Assembly (NCBI GenBank): GCA_045588915.1
Contig: JAZNFA010000002.1
Location: forward strand, 51,643 to 115,642
Reading direction: 5' to 3'
From: RGIG8050 sp045588915
GTDB lineage: Bacteria; Bacillota; Clostridia; Christensenellales; UBA1242
Length of the DNA stretch: 64,000 nucleotides
Shown here: piece after piece, positions 16,009 to 23,912 of the stretch
Layout of the letters: each line of letters starts with the position of its first letter
Numbering within the stretch: position 1 is the stretch's first letter
Translations under genes and position numbers: made by a program
Notes under the pieces: generated by a model
Told to the model about the DNA's origin: nothing
What the model saw: the letters and a program-made list of their open reading frames with translations, nothing else
Database searches by the model: none

Positions 16009-16436
16009 GTGAGCGTCATTTAACTTTATCGGCAGCCCAACTTTTTCTTATTGATGGAAATAAAGTCCTTTTACATCGTCGTAAGGGTGGTTGGGGTAAC
16101 GGCATGTGGGATGCAACAGTAAGTGGTCATGTTGAAGTTGGCGAAAGTTTAATTGATTGTTTGAAGCGTGAAACTAAGGAAGAAATTGGCGTGCGTATTA
16201 ATCGCAAAGATATTATATTTATTAATATTTGTCATGATAATGGTGGTTTGTCATATTATAATGGTAATTTTTTTGTAAATCGTTGTTCTGGCATTCCGAG
16301 AATTTGTGAACCTGATAAATCTAGTGAATTAAAATGGTTTAATTTAAAAAGGTTGCCACGTGATTTATTGCCAAATCGCCGACAAGCAATTAAGGATTAT
16401 ATTGCCGGAAAAACTTATAATGAAATCGGATGGTAA
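16005..16436 (+). CDS. NUDIX hydrolase coupled to the radical SAM gene
   Basis: 143 residues with a complete NUDIX box: G-HVEVG-E-SLIDCLK-RETKEEIGV near residue 43, which binds the metals that cleave X-diphosphate-nucleoside bonds. It begins within the stop codon of the radical SAM gene (ATGA), giving tight coupling. The N-terminal LHRRKGGWGNGMWDATVSGH segment resembles NUDIX proteins acting on isopentenyl diphosphate or nucleotides; the substrate cannot be told from sequence. Its dependence on the radical SAM partner suggests that it processes that enzyme's substrate or product. Confidence 0.9.
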   Translation: MSERHLTLSAAQLFLIDGNKVLLHRRKGGWGNGMWDATVSGHVEVGESLIDCLKRETKEEIGVRINRKDIIFINICHDNGGLSYYNGNFFVNRCSGIPRICEPDKSSELKWFNLKRLPRDLLPNRRQAIKDYIAGKTYNEIGW

Positions 16437-16489
16437 ATTTTGATATTTTAGCATTGTTTTTTTGTATGAGTATTAGTGTTTGATATAAG

Positions 16490-16518
16490 TTGTACTTTTT
16501 GTCAAAATATTGTAAAAT
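16490..16518 (+). promoter_or_regulatory. Promoter of the coiled-coil membrane protein gene
   Basis: TTGTAC and TAAAAT separated by 17 bases, 18 bases before the ATG, with a CGGGGA ribosome site in between. Confidence 0.6.
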
Positions 16519-16536
16519 AAATCTCACGGGGATTTT

Positions 16537-16995
16537 ATGTTACATAAAGATTTTATGCATGGTAACGTTGGTTTAGTTATTAAAATAATAGTTGAAGTTT
16601 TTTTAATTTTGCATTCCGTTTTTACGGCGTTAGCTTGTTTTTATTGTTTGTTTAATGGTTGGTTTATTTGGATTTTATGGCTTGTGCTTGAATTGATTGG
16701 TGCTTGGATTGTGGCATTGTTGGTTTATGGCTTTGGAACAATTGTGCAAAATACCGAAAAAATTGTTGAAAAAATCGAAAAAGATGGTGAAGCTCATAAA
16801 AATGAATTGAATCTTGTTAAGGTCAAAAATGAAAAAATTAAAGATTCGCAAAAAAAATTAACTCGATGGCAAAATGAGATTCTATCTCTTTCGGATGAAG
16901 AATTAGCCAAAAGATTGCAAAATGAAGAAGACTGGCAAATTGAATATATTGATTTGTGTCGTGCTGAACTTGAATTGCGCCAAAAAAGTAAGTAA
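16537..16995 (+). CDS. Membrane protein with cytoplasmic coiled coil
   Basis: 152 residues. Two hydrophobic stretches (about 12-38 and 42-68) form a membrane hairpin. They are followed by a highly charged helical segment with heptad-like Glu/Lys (about 72-110) and an acidic C-terminus. No family recognised. It has its own promoter and ribosome site and stands alone, between the radical SAM pair and the ferritin-like gene. Confidence 0.7.
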   Translation: MLHKDFMHGNVGLVIKIIVEVFLILHSVFTALACFYCLFNGWFIWILWLVLELIGAWIVALLVYGFGTIVQNTEKIVEKIEKDGEAHKNELNLVKVKNEKIKDSQKKLTRWQNEILSLSDEELAKRLQNEEDWQIEYIDLCRAELELRQKSK

Positions 16996-17081
16996 TTTTA
17001 TAATAATAGTTAATTGATTGTTAATCGTTTAAATTAGACTGTTGGTGGTTATAATCGCACTTAGATAAAAGGAGTGTGAAA

Positions 17082-18338
17082 ATGAACCCATTAGAAGTAA
17101 AAACAAAAAAAGTAGATGAATACTTTATGAGTTTTCAAAAGATGTACCCAAAGGCGTATGATAAAAAAACAACAAATCCTTATACGAAAACGCGTGTGAT
17201 TTTAATGAACGGTACTGAATATGAAAGTGTTTGGTTTTTGCATCAGTTCGCAAGACATTGTGATGAACAAGAAATTAAAGATGCTTTGGCTGTTGTGCGT
17301 AAACAAGAGCAACAACAACAAAAAATGATTGCGTGTTTGAAACCTTTGGATGAAAGTATTTTGGAAACAACTTTGGCTTATGAGCAATTAGCTATTGATT
17401 TAACTGCCACTTTAGCACAAACAGATGTGAGTAAGAACAATGTTGAAGCATTGAATTTTGCTTTGTTAGAAGACTTTGACCATTTGTATCGTTATAGTAA
17501 TTTGATGATGTTAGATATGCCGAAGGCTGACCCGGCGCAATTAGTAGGGGAATTTACCGAAATTATGCCTGGGCGTCCGACTTTAGCACATCACCGTTAT
17601 CCAAAAGATGATTTACGTAAAGCAATGAATGCCGAAAAAAGCGACCTTTATTCTAAATTAGTAGCAAATATTATTACGGCTGCTGAACAGCAAACGATGA
17701 ATTATTATATGAACATTGCGCAATGGTATAAAAATGACTTGGGTCGTCAGTTGTATGCTGAAATTGGGATGGTTGAAGAACAACACGTCACGCAATATGA
17801 AAGTTTGAAAGATCCAACCTGTACCTGGTTAGAACAATGGGTTTTGCACGAATATACCGAAGCTTATCTGTATTGCAGTATGGCAGAACAGGAAGTGGTA
17901 CCTCATATTAAAGAAATTTGGGAACATTTCTTCGAAATGGAGTGTGCACACTTACAATTAGCTTGTAAATTGTTGGAAAAATACGAAAAAACTCAGCCAA
18001 GTAAAGTGATTGGCACTGGTGAATTTCCACAATTATTGCAATTAGGTACCAATAAAGAATACGTACGTGAAGTTTTGGAGCGTACAGTAATGTTAACAAC
18101 TAACCGTCAACGCTATGTTGATGTGATGAATTTACCAGCAAATGCTGATTTCTTCCAGTATCAAGAAAAAGTAATTGAAGATGTAGCAACCACACCTAGT
18201 CACGTCGTGATTGCTGAAGCGATTGCGCAAGCTGGTCAAGATTATCGATATCAAGATAAAACTCATCCAGTTAAGGAATTACAAAATCGTAAAAAAGATA
18301 ATACTGAATTAGGACGTAGTAACGAGAAAACAAAATAA
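17082..18338 (+). CDS. Ferritin-like (di-iron) superfamily protein
   Basis: 418 residues from the ATG at 17082, 7 bases after AAAGGAG (an in-frame GTG lies 6 bases upstream). It is all-helical, with repeated Glu and ExxH groupings expected of a carboxylate-bridged metal site: EDFDH near residue 130, AAEQQTMNYY near 205, EEQHVTQYE near 230 and EMECAHLQLA near 285. This matches rubrerythrin/ferritin-like four-helix bundles, but it is longer and lacks a rubredoxin domain. A role in oxygen or peroxide defence or iron handling in an anaerobe is plausible. A TATAAT box at 17050 precedes it. Confidence 0.65.
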   Translation: MNPLEVKTKKVDEYFMSFQKMYPKAYDKKTTNPYTKTRVILMNGTEYESVWFLHQFARHCDEQEIKDALAVVRKQEQQQQKMIACLKPLDESILETTLAYEQLAIDLTATLAQTDVSKNNVEALNFALLEDFDHLYRYSNLMMLDMPKADPAQLVGEFTEIMPGRPTLAHHRYPKDDLRKAMNAEKSDLYSKLVANIITAAEQQTMNYYMNIAQWYKNDLGRQLYAEIGMVEEQHVTQYESLKDPTCTWLEQWVLHEYTEAYLYCSMAEQEVVPHIKEIWEHFFEMECAHLQLACKLLEKYEKTQPSKVIGTGEFPQLLQLGTNKEYVREVLERTVMLTTNRQRYVDVMNLPANADFFQYQEKVIEDVATTPSHVVIAEAIAQAGQDYRYQDKTHPVKELQNRKKDNTELGRSNEKTK

Positions 18339-18341
18339 TGG

Positions 18342-18370
18342 TTGCATTTTATGAAATAAAATGTTAAGAT
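18342..18370 (+). promoter_or_regulatory. rimP-nusA-ylxR promoter
   Basis: TTGCAT and TAAGAT with 17 bases between; transcription should begin near 18377, at the foot of the leader hairpin. Confidence 0.6.
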
Positions 18371-18376
18371 AAAGAA

Positions 18377-18418
18377 GTGGGCCACAAGGTCCATTTTTTT
18401 AGACCTAAGGAGCGGCGA
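18377..18418 (+). promoter_or_regulatory. Short leader with terminator-like and competing hairpins
   Basis: TGGGCC pairs with GGTCCA over an ACAA loop and is followed by a T7 run, a minimal intrinsic terminator. The right arm can instead pair with the later GACCT (AGGTC/GACCT), which abolishes the terminator. The ribosome site AAGGAG follows at once. This suggests attenuation, perhaps autocontrol by NusA. Confidence 0.4.
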
Positions 18419-18667
18419 ATGGAAAACAAATTTTATGATTTATGCCAAAAAACAGTTACCAAAGCAGGTTATGAGTTGTTACGTGTAACTTGGAAAAATC
18501 ACGAATTATGTTTTTACATTAAGAAAGAAGGTGGAATTGACCATACTGATTGTGAAACCGTGACAAGGTTAATTGACCCAATTGTGGAAGCCAATGACCA
18601 CGAATTAGGCGATAATTACAGTTTATCGGTAAGTAGTGAAGGCATTGACGGTAAAGATTGGGAATAA
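18419..18667 (+). CDS. rimP: Truncated ribosome maturation factor RimP, N-terminal domain only
   Basis: 82 residues against about 150 in normal RimP. The start is set by AAGGAG 6 bases upstream. The N-terminal alpha/beta domain is recognisable (KAGYELLRVTWKN, then DCETVTRLIDPIVEAND and the closing YSLSVSSEGID), but the frame stops just after the conserved S-x-G-[ILF]-D, so the C-terminal SH3-like domain that binds the 30S protein S12 is absent. The position directly before nusA supports the identity. No downstream frame restores the missing domain, because nusA starts 13 bases later, so this is a true shortening rather than a single frameshift. Confidence 0.85.
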   Translation: MENKFYDLCQKTVTKAGYELLRVTWKNHELCFYIKKEGGIDHTDCETVTRLIDPIVEANDHELGDNYSLSVSSEGIDGKDWE

Positions 18668-18680
18668 AAGGAGAAATAAA

Positions 18681-19808
18681 ATGACATCAAAAGACTTTTT
18701 CGTAGCGTTGAATATGATGGCCACCGAACGTGGTATGGAAGTAAGCGAAATTATTAAGGATTTGGAGGATGCGTTGTCTGTAGCTTTCCGTAAAGCACAT
18801 GGTGAAGCGATGAATGCTCGTGTCGCTTTGAACCCAGAACGTAACACAATCCGTGTTTATAGTTACAAAACCGTTGTTGCTGATGAAGATGAAAAATTAG
18901 ATTCAAATGAAGAAGGTTTTGTTCCTTTTGATTACGATAAATTCATTACCTTAAGTGAAGCTCGTGAAGTTAAAAAATCAATCAAAGTTGGTGATGTTTT
19001 GGAACAAGAAGAAAATCCAAAAGACTTTGGTCGTGTAGCAGCAGTAGCTGTAAAACAAGTTTTAAATCAAAAAATTAAAGAACGTAATCGCAATGCGGCT
19101 TTACAAGAAATGTCAACTCGTGAAGACAAAATTGTTACTGCTAAAGTTAATCGTTACGAAGGTGGTAAATATTTCTTAGAAATTCCAGGAAGTACTTTAG
19201 AAGGAATTTTAGATGAACGTAATAATTTCCCTGGTCAAACCTTTAAAATTGGTGACTTTGTAAAAGTTTATGTTCCAAAGATTAAAGATATCGGTTATAC
19301 AAACGATGTTTTTGTAACACGTACTCGTCCTGAATTTGTTAAAGTTTTGTTTATGCTTGAAGTGCCAGAAATTGAAAAAGGTGAAATTGAAATTAAAGCA
19401 GTTGCTCGTGAAGCAGGTTATCGTACTAAAATTGCTGTAGCATCAATGATTGCTAATATTGATCCGATTGGTGCTTGTGTTGGGGCAAAGGGTGCACGTA
19501 TCAATGCTATTTTAGACGAAATTCGTCCAGAAAAAGTTGATATTATTCCTTGGAGTGAAGACCCACTTGAATTTATTGCATCGGCATTGTCACCAGCAAC
19601 AGTTTTACGTGTTGAAGCAAACGAAGAAGAAAAACGTGCACGTGTTGTCGTTCCAAATGATAAATTGTCTTTGGCGATTGGTAAGGCTGGTATGAACGTT
19701 CGTTTAGCAGCTAAATTAACTGGTTGGAAGATTGACGTAAAGAGTGAAGAAAAAGCTAATGCTGAAGACGCAGCCTATATTGAAGAATTTACACTTGGTG
19801 GCGAATAA
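18681..19808 (+). CDS. nusA: Transcription termination/antitermination factor NusA
   Basis: 375 residues starting at an ATG with AAAGGAG 7 bases upstream. The order is standard: N-terminal RNA-polymerase-binding domain (about 1-125), S1 RNA-binding domain (about 130-200, VTAKVNRYEGGKYFLEI), and two KH domains (about 200-345; GACVGAKGARINAILDE and the later LAIGKAGMNVRLAAKLTG). No C-terminal acidic repeats, as is normal in Gram-positives. It binds RNA polymerase and modulates pausing and termination. It is co-transcribed with rimP and ylxR. Confidence 0.97.
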   Translation: MTSKDFFVALNMMATERGMEVSEIIKDLEDALSVAFRKAHGEAMNARVALNPERNTIRVYSYKTVVADEDEKLDSNEEGFVPFDYDKFITLSEAREVKKSIKVGDVLEQEENPKDFGRVAAVAVKQVLNQKIKERNRNAALQEMSTREDKIVTAKVNRYEGGKYFLEIPGSTLEGILDERNNFPGQTFKIGDFVKVYVPKIKDIGYTNDVFVTRTRPEFVKVLFMLEVPEIEKGEIEIKAVAREAGYRTKIAVASMIANIDPIGACVGAKGARINAILDEIRPEKVDIIPWSEDPLEFIASALSPATVLRVEANEEEKRARVVVPNDKLSLAIGKAGMNVRLAAKLTGWKIDVKSEEKANAEDAAYIEEFTLGGE

Positions 19809-19812
19809 GAAA

Positions 19813-20058
19813 GTGCATACAATTGAACGCATTTGTTGTGTTTGTCGAAAATTACAACCTATTGCACAAATGACCCGTGTCGTTCGTGTTGATGGTTGTT
19901 TTTTCGTGCAAAAAGAACGCCGTCTGAATGGACGTGGGGCACATATTTGTCCATCTTGTTTAGGTAGTAATAACCTTCAAAAGTGTTTATCGCGTAGTTT
20001 TAAAGCGGCGATACCGAATGATGTTTTTGATGAACTAAAATCATTAAAGGGAAAATGA
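19813..20058 (+). CDS. ylxR: YlxR/RnpM-family RNA-binding protein
   Basis: About 81 residues from a GTG at 19813, 4 bases after nusA; a GTG at 19798 inside nusA is an alternative. The family pattern is present: RICCVCRKLQP near the N-terminus, MTRVVRVDG, and GRGAHICPSCL. YlxR is an RNA-binding protein, recently linked to RNase P control in Bacillus. The Cys arrangement (CCVC, CPSC) could bind zinc. In Bacillus the operon continues with an L7Ae-like gene and infB; here it stops and a lipid glycosyltransferase follows. Confidence 0.9.
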   Translation: MHTIERICCVCRKLQPIAQMTRVVRVDGCFFVQKERRLNGRGAHICPSCLGSNNLQKCLSRSFKAAIPNDVFDELKSLKGK

Positions 20059-20094
20059 TTGCCGTGCTGGGTAATCTAGTTTATTATTAACTAG

Positions 20095-21192
20095 ATGAGT
20101 AAAGTTTTAATTTTAATGGCCGAACGCACTGGTACTGGGCATAAGTCGGCGGCGAACGCAATTGAGCGTAATCTCGTTGAGCGTGGCTGTACCGTAAAGC
20201 AATTAAATTGTTTTCCACTAATGGGAAAGATTGGTGTGAAAATGGAAAATTGTTATATTCCATTAACCACGAAACACCCCTTGATTTGGAAAATGGCTCA
20301 CGGAGCACAACAAATGTTTCCTGGTTTTGTCCATAATATGGTTTATTCACGTTTAAAGAAAACTTTACTAAAAGAAATTCAAGAATTCCAACCAGATGTG
20401 ATTGTTTCAGTTCACTGTATGATTACGAAGGCTGTTTCAAAATTGTTACGTAAAAACAATTTAAAAATTCCATTTTTTATTAACGTGATTGATTTGGTTA
20501 ATCCACCTAAAGTATGGCGCGATAAACGTGCTGATATGAGCTTCTTGCCAACTGAGGTTGTTCGTCAACAATACTTACGTTTAGGGTTCAAGCCAGAGCA
20601 GTTACTTGTTTCGGGATTTCCTATTCGAGAAGATATTGTCATTCCAAATGAACCGAAAAAGGTAACAGAAAAAGTACGTATCTTAATGGTGAATCCGTCG
20701 ATTAACTTAAAAAAGAATTTGGGCTTTGTTCGTGAATTAGTTCACATTGATAATGTTGAAATTAAATTTGTTTGTGGTCGTGATGAACATTTATTTCAGG
20801 CTTTAATGGAAGAAAAAAAGAGAAATCCGTTATTAAGCAAGGTTGAAATTTTTGGCTTTGTGAAAAATATGCCTGAATTACTAAATTGGGCACAAATACT
20901 GTTAACTAAGGCAGGTCCAAATATGTTGTTAGAAGGAACACGCAGTGGAACTGCTGTGGTGGTAACAGGGCACATTCCGGGACAAGAAGCTCACAACTAT
21001 GAGTATATTACAAGAAACAAATGTGGTGCGCGTTGTGAAAATCCAAAGAAAATTCGTACTTTAGTGCAAAATTGGATTGATAACGGATTGTTACAAGAAT
21101 ATTTAGCAAATACTTTACAGGCAGGTGGTAATAACGGTACGCAAATTATTGCTGATTATATATTTGATATTTGTCAAAAATTCGTGTTATAA
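20095..21192 (+). CDS. UgtP/MGDG-synthase-like lipid glycosyltransferase
   Basis: 365 residues, GT28-type. The N-terminal domain begins with the nucleotide/lipid-binding motif TGTGHKSAANAI near residue 13, then PDVIVSVHCMIT; GFPIR near 175 links to the C-terminal donor domain with FGFVKNMPELL, and GPNMLLEGTRSGTAVV. Family members move glucose or galactose from a UDP-sugar to diacylglycerol to make membrane glycolipids and lipoteichoic acid anchors. The enzyme would sit on the inner face of the membrane. It follows ylxR by 36 bases. The tRNA-Ser promoter lies inside its last codons. Confidence 0.9.
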   Translation: MSKVLILMAERTGTGHKSAANAIERNLVERGCTVKQLNCFPLMGKIGVKMENCYIPLTTKHPLIWKMAHGAQQMFPGFVHNMVYSRLKKTLLKEIQEFQPDVIVSVHCMITKAVSKLLRKNNLKIPFFINVIDLVNPPKVWRDKRADMSFLPTEVVRQQYLRLGFKPEQLLVSGFPIREDIVIPNEPKKVTEKVRILMVNPSINLKKNLGFVRELVHIDNVEIKFVCGRDEHLFQALMEEKKRNPLLSKVEIFGFVKNMPELLNWAQILLTKAGPNMLLEGTRSGTAVVVTGHIPGQEAHNYEYITRNKCGARCENPKKIRTLVQNWIDNGLLQEYLANTLQAGGNNGTQIIADYIFDICQKFVL

Positions 21193-21193
21193 T
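21164..21193 (+). promoter_or_regulatory. tRNA-Ser promoter inside the glycosyltransferase 3' end
   Basis: TTGATA and TATAAT with 18 bases between, 9 bases before the mature tRNA; it overlaps the end of the preceding gene. Confidence 0.7.
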
Positions 21194-21202
21194 AAAACGT
21201 TT

Positions 21203-21290
21203 GGAAGGGTGTCAGAGTGGTCGAATGAGCTTGTCTCGAAAACAAGTGTGCCTCACGGTACCGCAGGTTCAAATCCTGTCCCTTCCGCCA
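21203..21290 (+). tRNA. tRNA-Ser (CGA)
   Basis: An 88-base class II tRNA. Acceptor stem GGAAGGG/CCCTTCC, anticodon loop CTCGAAA (CGA, reading UCG), long variable arm, TTCAAAT T loop, discriminator G as expected for Ser, encoded CCA. Confidence 0.95.
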
Positions 21291-21349
21291 CAAAGCGTTT
21301 TACTAAACATTAAGTTGGTATTAGTTGCATAAATTACAAAGGAGTAAAA

Positions 21350-21868
21350 ATGGTGGAAAATCATCAATTTGTCAATACGGAAAGTGGTGTACATTTTTGT
21401 ACTTTTTGTGGAGCAAAAATGGAGACAACAGATGATATTTGTATGAAGTGTGGTTGTCGTCGTAAAAATTCTCCAAATACACGGATGAATGTGAATAGGG
21501 GATTACAAGTTGCGGCAGCTGTTTTTATGGTGTTGTCTTGTGTTTCTGTTGTTTTGTGTAGTTTGACTTTGTTGGGTGTGTTGCTGGTTGTTAATAATCT
21601 CTCGTCGTTGGTTACAGTTATGTTTGTGCCAAATTATACTGATATAATATTACCTGGTTATTTTTGGTTGATTGCCTTAATACCTTTAGTTGCTTTACTT
21701 TGGGTTGTTCCGATGACGGTCTACTATTTCAAATCAATGAAGAAAAAAGAACCGGTTGGAATGGCTTTTAAAGTTTGTACTTTAATTTTTGTAAATGTTA
21801 TTCCAGGTGTTTTAATGTTGTGTGATACTACTAAGGCAAATATAACTGAAACAAAGGAGTTAAAATGA
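21350..21868 (+). CDS. Zinc-ribbon membrane protein, first of a pair
   Basis: 172 residues. A zinc ribbon near residues 17-35 (CTFCGAK and CMKCGC) is followed by two or three hydrophobic spans (about 50-80, 100-125 and 137-155). The motif VPMTVYYFKSMK with FKVCTLIFVN--PGVLMLCD is repeated almost exactly in the next gene, so the pair arose by duplication. Such zinc-ribbon membrane proteins are common in Bacillota, with unknown function. Ribosome site AAAGGAG. It overlaps the next gene by four bases (ATGA). Confidence 0.75.
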   Translation: MVENHQFVNTESGVHFCTFCGAKMETTDDICMKCGCRRKNSPNTRMNVNRGLQVAAAVFMVLSCVSVVLCSLTLLGVLLVVNNLSSLVTVMFVPNYTDIILPGYFWLIALIPLVALLWVVPMTVYYFKSMKKKEPVGMAFKVCTLIFVNVIPGVLMLCDTTKANITETKELK

Positions 21869-22431
21869 AGTATTGTGAATACTGTGGCAAACAATTGATT
21901 GATAGTTCGGTAACTTGTTCTGGTTGTGGTTCGCCTGTTCCTGTAGTTTTGGTAGATGAACAAAACACAGTTCCAACTTCGTTTGTAAAATATTGTGCTT
22001 ATTGTGGAAATCAGTTATTAAAGGAAGCCGTAATGTGTCCAAAGTGTGGTAAGGCTGTTGACGACAAAAAGGTTGCTGTTGCGAATGCTGAAAAGGGGCG
22101 CATCTTAAAATTGGTTGTTAAAATTTTGATGTTGGTTGCGATTGGCAGCTGTGTGGTGAATTTATTAGAAACAATGTTTACTACGCCAACGTGGTTTGTT
22201 ATCAATATTGCACAATTTGAAATTTCATACAAATTATTTATATATTCAATCCCTTTGTTTTGGCAGATTCCAATGACTGTTCATTATTTCAAAGTGACCA
22301 AGCAAAATCAACCAATTAAAATTGGTTTTAAAGTTTGTACATTAATTTTTGTTAACTTTGTTGCCGGTATTTTAATGTTGTGTGATACCGACAATCAAAC
22401 GACTGTGCAAAAAAATAATGAAACGAGATAA
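21865..22431 (+). CDS. Double zinc-ribbon membrane protein, second of a pair
   Basis: 188 residues with two zinc ribbons (CEYCGKQ/CSGCGS near 4-22 and CAYCGNQ/CPKCGKA near 44-65), then membrane spans (about 83-105, 115-150). The C-terminal half repeats the preceding protein (IPMTVHYFKVTK, FKVCTLIFVNFVAGILMLCD). The start overlaps the preceding stop, so translation is coupled and a heteromeric complex is possible. Function unknown. A terminator lies directly after the stop. Confidence 0.75.
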   Translation: MKYCEYCGKQLIDSSVTCSGCGSPVPVVLVDEQNTVPTSFVKYCAYCGNQLLKEAVMCPKCGKAVDDKKVAVANAEKGRILKLVVKILMLVAIGSCVVNLLETMFTTPTWFVINIAQFEISYKLFIYSIPLFWQIPMTVHYFKVTKQNQPIKIGFKVCTLIFVNFVAGILMLCDTDNQTTVQKNNETR

Positions 22432-22446
22432 ATTATCTCGTTTTTT
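22421..22446. terminator. Terminator between convergent genes
   Basis: AAACGAGATAA pairs with TTATCTCGTTT around a minimal loop and is followed by Ts. It overlaps the last codons of the zinc-ribbon gene and reaches the end of the XRE gene. Confidence 0.85.
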
Positions 22447-22651
22447 AAAGATTATCATTGAGTAATTCATCAACAGTTACGTGGAGTAGTGTACTCAGTT
22501 TTCGAAGCATTTCAATGTTAGGCTCGGTGCGACCTTGTTCCCAGTTTGCGTAGCAACTTTCGACAACCCCCAAGTGTTGGGCAATTTGTTTTTGTGTTAA
22601 TTCATTTTCTAAACGTACACTCTTTAAATTTTTACAAAATTGTAAATCCAT
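22445..22651 (-). CDS. XRE-family transcriptional regulator
   Basis: 68 residues from the ATG at 22651 (a TTG nine codons upstream is less likely). It is a single Cro/C1-type helix-turn-helix: LTQKQIAQHLGVVESCYANWEQGRTEPN with the recognition helix near residues 28-40, then LRKLSTLLHVTVDELL. Proteins of this size are usually small repressors that act as dimers. It is transcribed divergently from the membrane gene at 22749, and an inverted repeat overlaps that promoter, so it probably represses both. Confidence 0.92.
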   Translation of the reverse strand: MDLQFCKNLKSVRLENELTQKQIAQHLGVVESCYANWEQGRTEPNIEMLRKLSTLLHVTVDELLNDNL

Positions 22652-22684
22652 AGCATTAGTTTTTGCCAAACTACACAAAATGTC

Positions 22685-22713
22685 TTGCCACTAGACAAAA
22701 TATCTAGTACACT
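22685..22713 (+). promoter_or_regulatory. Promoter of the gene at 22749 overlapped by an operator-like repeat
   Basis: TTGCCA and TACACT are 17 bases apart. ACTAGA at 22690 and TCTAGT at 22703 form a 6-bp inverted repeat with a 7-base centre, covering the spacer: a good operator candidate for the adjacent XRE protein. Confidence 0.5.
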
Positions 22714-22748
22714 GTGTGTGTTTCTTTTACAAAAGAAGAGGAGGAGTA

Positions 22749-23408
22749 ATGTCTGAGAAAAAAAGAATTGTATTTTATAGAATTATATTTTTAACTATAA
22801 TTTTAGTGTCATTTTTTTTACCAAGTATATTAACTCCTGATGAGTCGGATTTGGAATTGCTTGATAGTAATGTGATAATTGAAGACTACTCGGATTACTT
22901 TGATGAATCTACTGTATCAATTGAGCTTGCATTTAACTATGAAATTAATTCGGGGTATGTAACTATTGCTTATTATGACCAATTTGAAAATTTATTAGAA
23001 ATAGAAGAAACTTATTGTTATTCATTGGGGGAATATGCAGAAAGTTATGTACTACGTATAAATGGGGCTGTTGATTCTTTTGAGATTATTGACTATGATT
23101 TTGATCCGGTTAATTATTTTACATTTATGTATTTGTTTTTAATTCTTGCAATCCCATTATTTATTGATTCTCTATTTTTATCATATAAAGAGTATTTCTA
23201 TAATGGAATAAAAATATCTGTTTATGCAGGTTTTTTCCATCATACTTTACGAATTAATGGTATCAAACAAGATGAACATAGTGCCTTCTTTTTCATCAAA
23301 ATATTTTTATCTACAAGTTTGGATGGGGAAACACTAGTTGAAGCGAAGATAACATCTTTTAATAGAATCGTAGTAAAAGTAAATGGTAAGATGATAAGAA
23401 GCAATTAA
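22749..23408 (+). CDS. Membrane protein facing the XRE regulator
   Basis: 219 residues from the ATG at 22749, with a strong AGGAGGAG ribosome site. One hydrophobic span near the N-terminus (about 8-28) and a second (about 123-147) enclose an acidic, beta-rich extracellular-type segment; the C-terminal part is basic and probably cytoplasmic. No family recognised. Regulation by the adjacent XRE protein is suggested by the operator-like repeat. It ends overlapping the convergent NUDIX gene by four bases. Confidence 0.7.
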   Translation: MSEKKRIVFYRIIFLTIILVSFFLPSILTPDESDLELLDSNVIIEDYSDYFDESTVSIELAFNYEINSGYVTIAYYDQFENLLEIEETYCYSLGEYAESYVLRINGAVDSFEIIDYDFDPVNYFTFMYLFLILAIPLFIDSLFLSYKEYFYNGIKISVYAGFFHHTLRINGIKQDEHSAFFFIKIFLSTSLDGETLVEAKITSFNRIVVKVNGKMIRSN

Positions 23409-23872
23409 TTGATATAATTGATTTTAGTGTCTAAGGTATTAAAGTCTTTGTCGAAGACAACTTCGCAATTGAAGTGTTTGCCTTTGAGAATTTCGGGAAA
23501 CCAGATTTTATCGGCTGAGAACATTTTTTCGTAAGGTATTTTGTCAATTTCATACCAAAACGGCCGCATCTCCTCAGTTTCGATAATTTTACCTTCGTAT
23601 TCCGATGCAACAAAAACTGTTGTAACTTCGGTTTCTTTGCTTTCAAAGCCTCCAAATCTAAAAGTAATTGTTGCCAGGTGTTGGCAGTTCAGTGGGGTAA
23701 CGCCAATTTCTTCTTGCGTTTCGCGAATCATTGCTTGTTCAACTGTTTCGCCTTTTTCTAATTTGCCACCGATTCCGTTAATTTTACCAACACCAAAGCC
23801 ACGTTTTTTTTCGGCTAATAAAATTTTGTTATCTTGGATAATGTATAATAATGTTGTTTCTTTCGTACTCAT
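23405..23872 (-). CDS. MTH1-like NUDIX hydrolase
   Basis: 155 residues from the Met at 23872; 16 further codons upstream lack family similarity. The NUDIX box is complete: GGKLEKGETVEQAMIRETQEEIGV near residue 35, preceded by FGVGKINGIGG, the pattern of MTH1-type enzymes that remove oxidised purine nucleoside triphosphates such as 8-oxo-dGTP. The acidic ETEEMRPFWYEIDKIPYEKM and DKIWFPEIL segments also match that subfamily. Likely sanitises the nucleotide pool. It lies 40 bases downstream of another NUDIX gene on the same strand. Confidence 0.9.
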   Translation of the reverse strand: MSTKETTLLYIIQDNKILLAEKKRGFGVGKINGIGGKLEKGETVEQAMIRETQEEIGVTPLNCQHLATITFRFGGFESKETEVTTVFVASEYEGKIIETEEMRPFWYEIDKIPYEKMFSADKIWFPEILKGKHFNCEVVFDKDFNTLDTKINYIN

Positions 23873-23912
23873 TATTTGAATTGTAAAACAAATTGTCGCA
23901 ATTGCCAAATGG

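Noticed and set aside
20095..20350. Minus-strand frame of 87 codons opposite the glycosyltransferase
   Set aside because: It is a shadow of a clear GT28-type gene.
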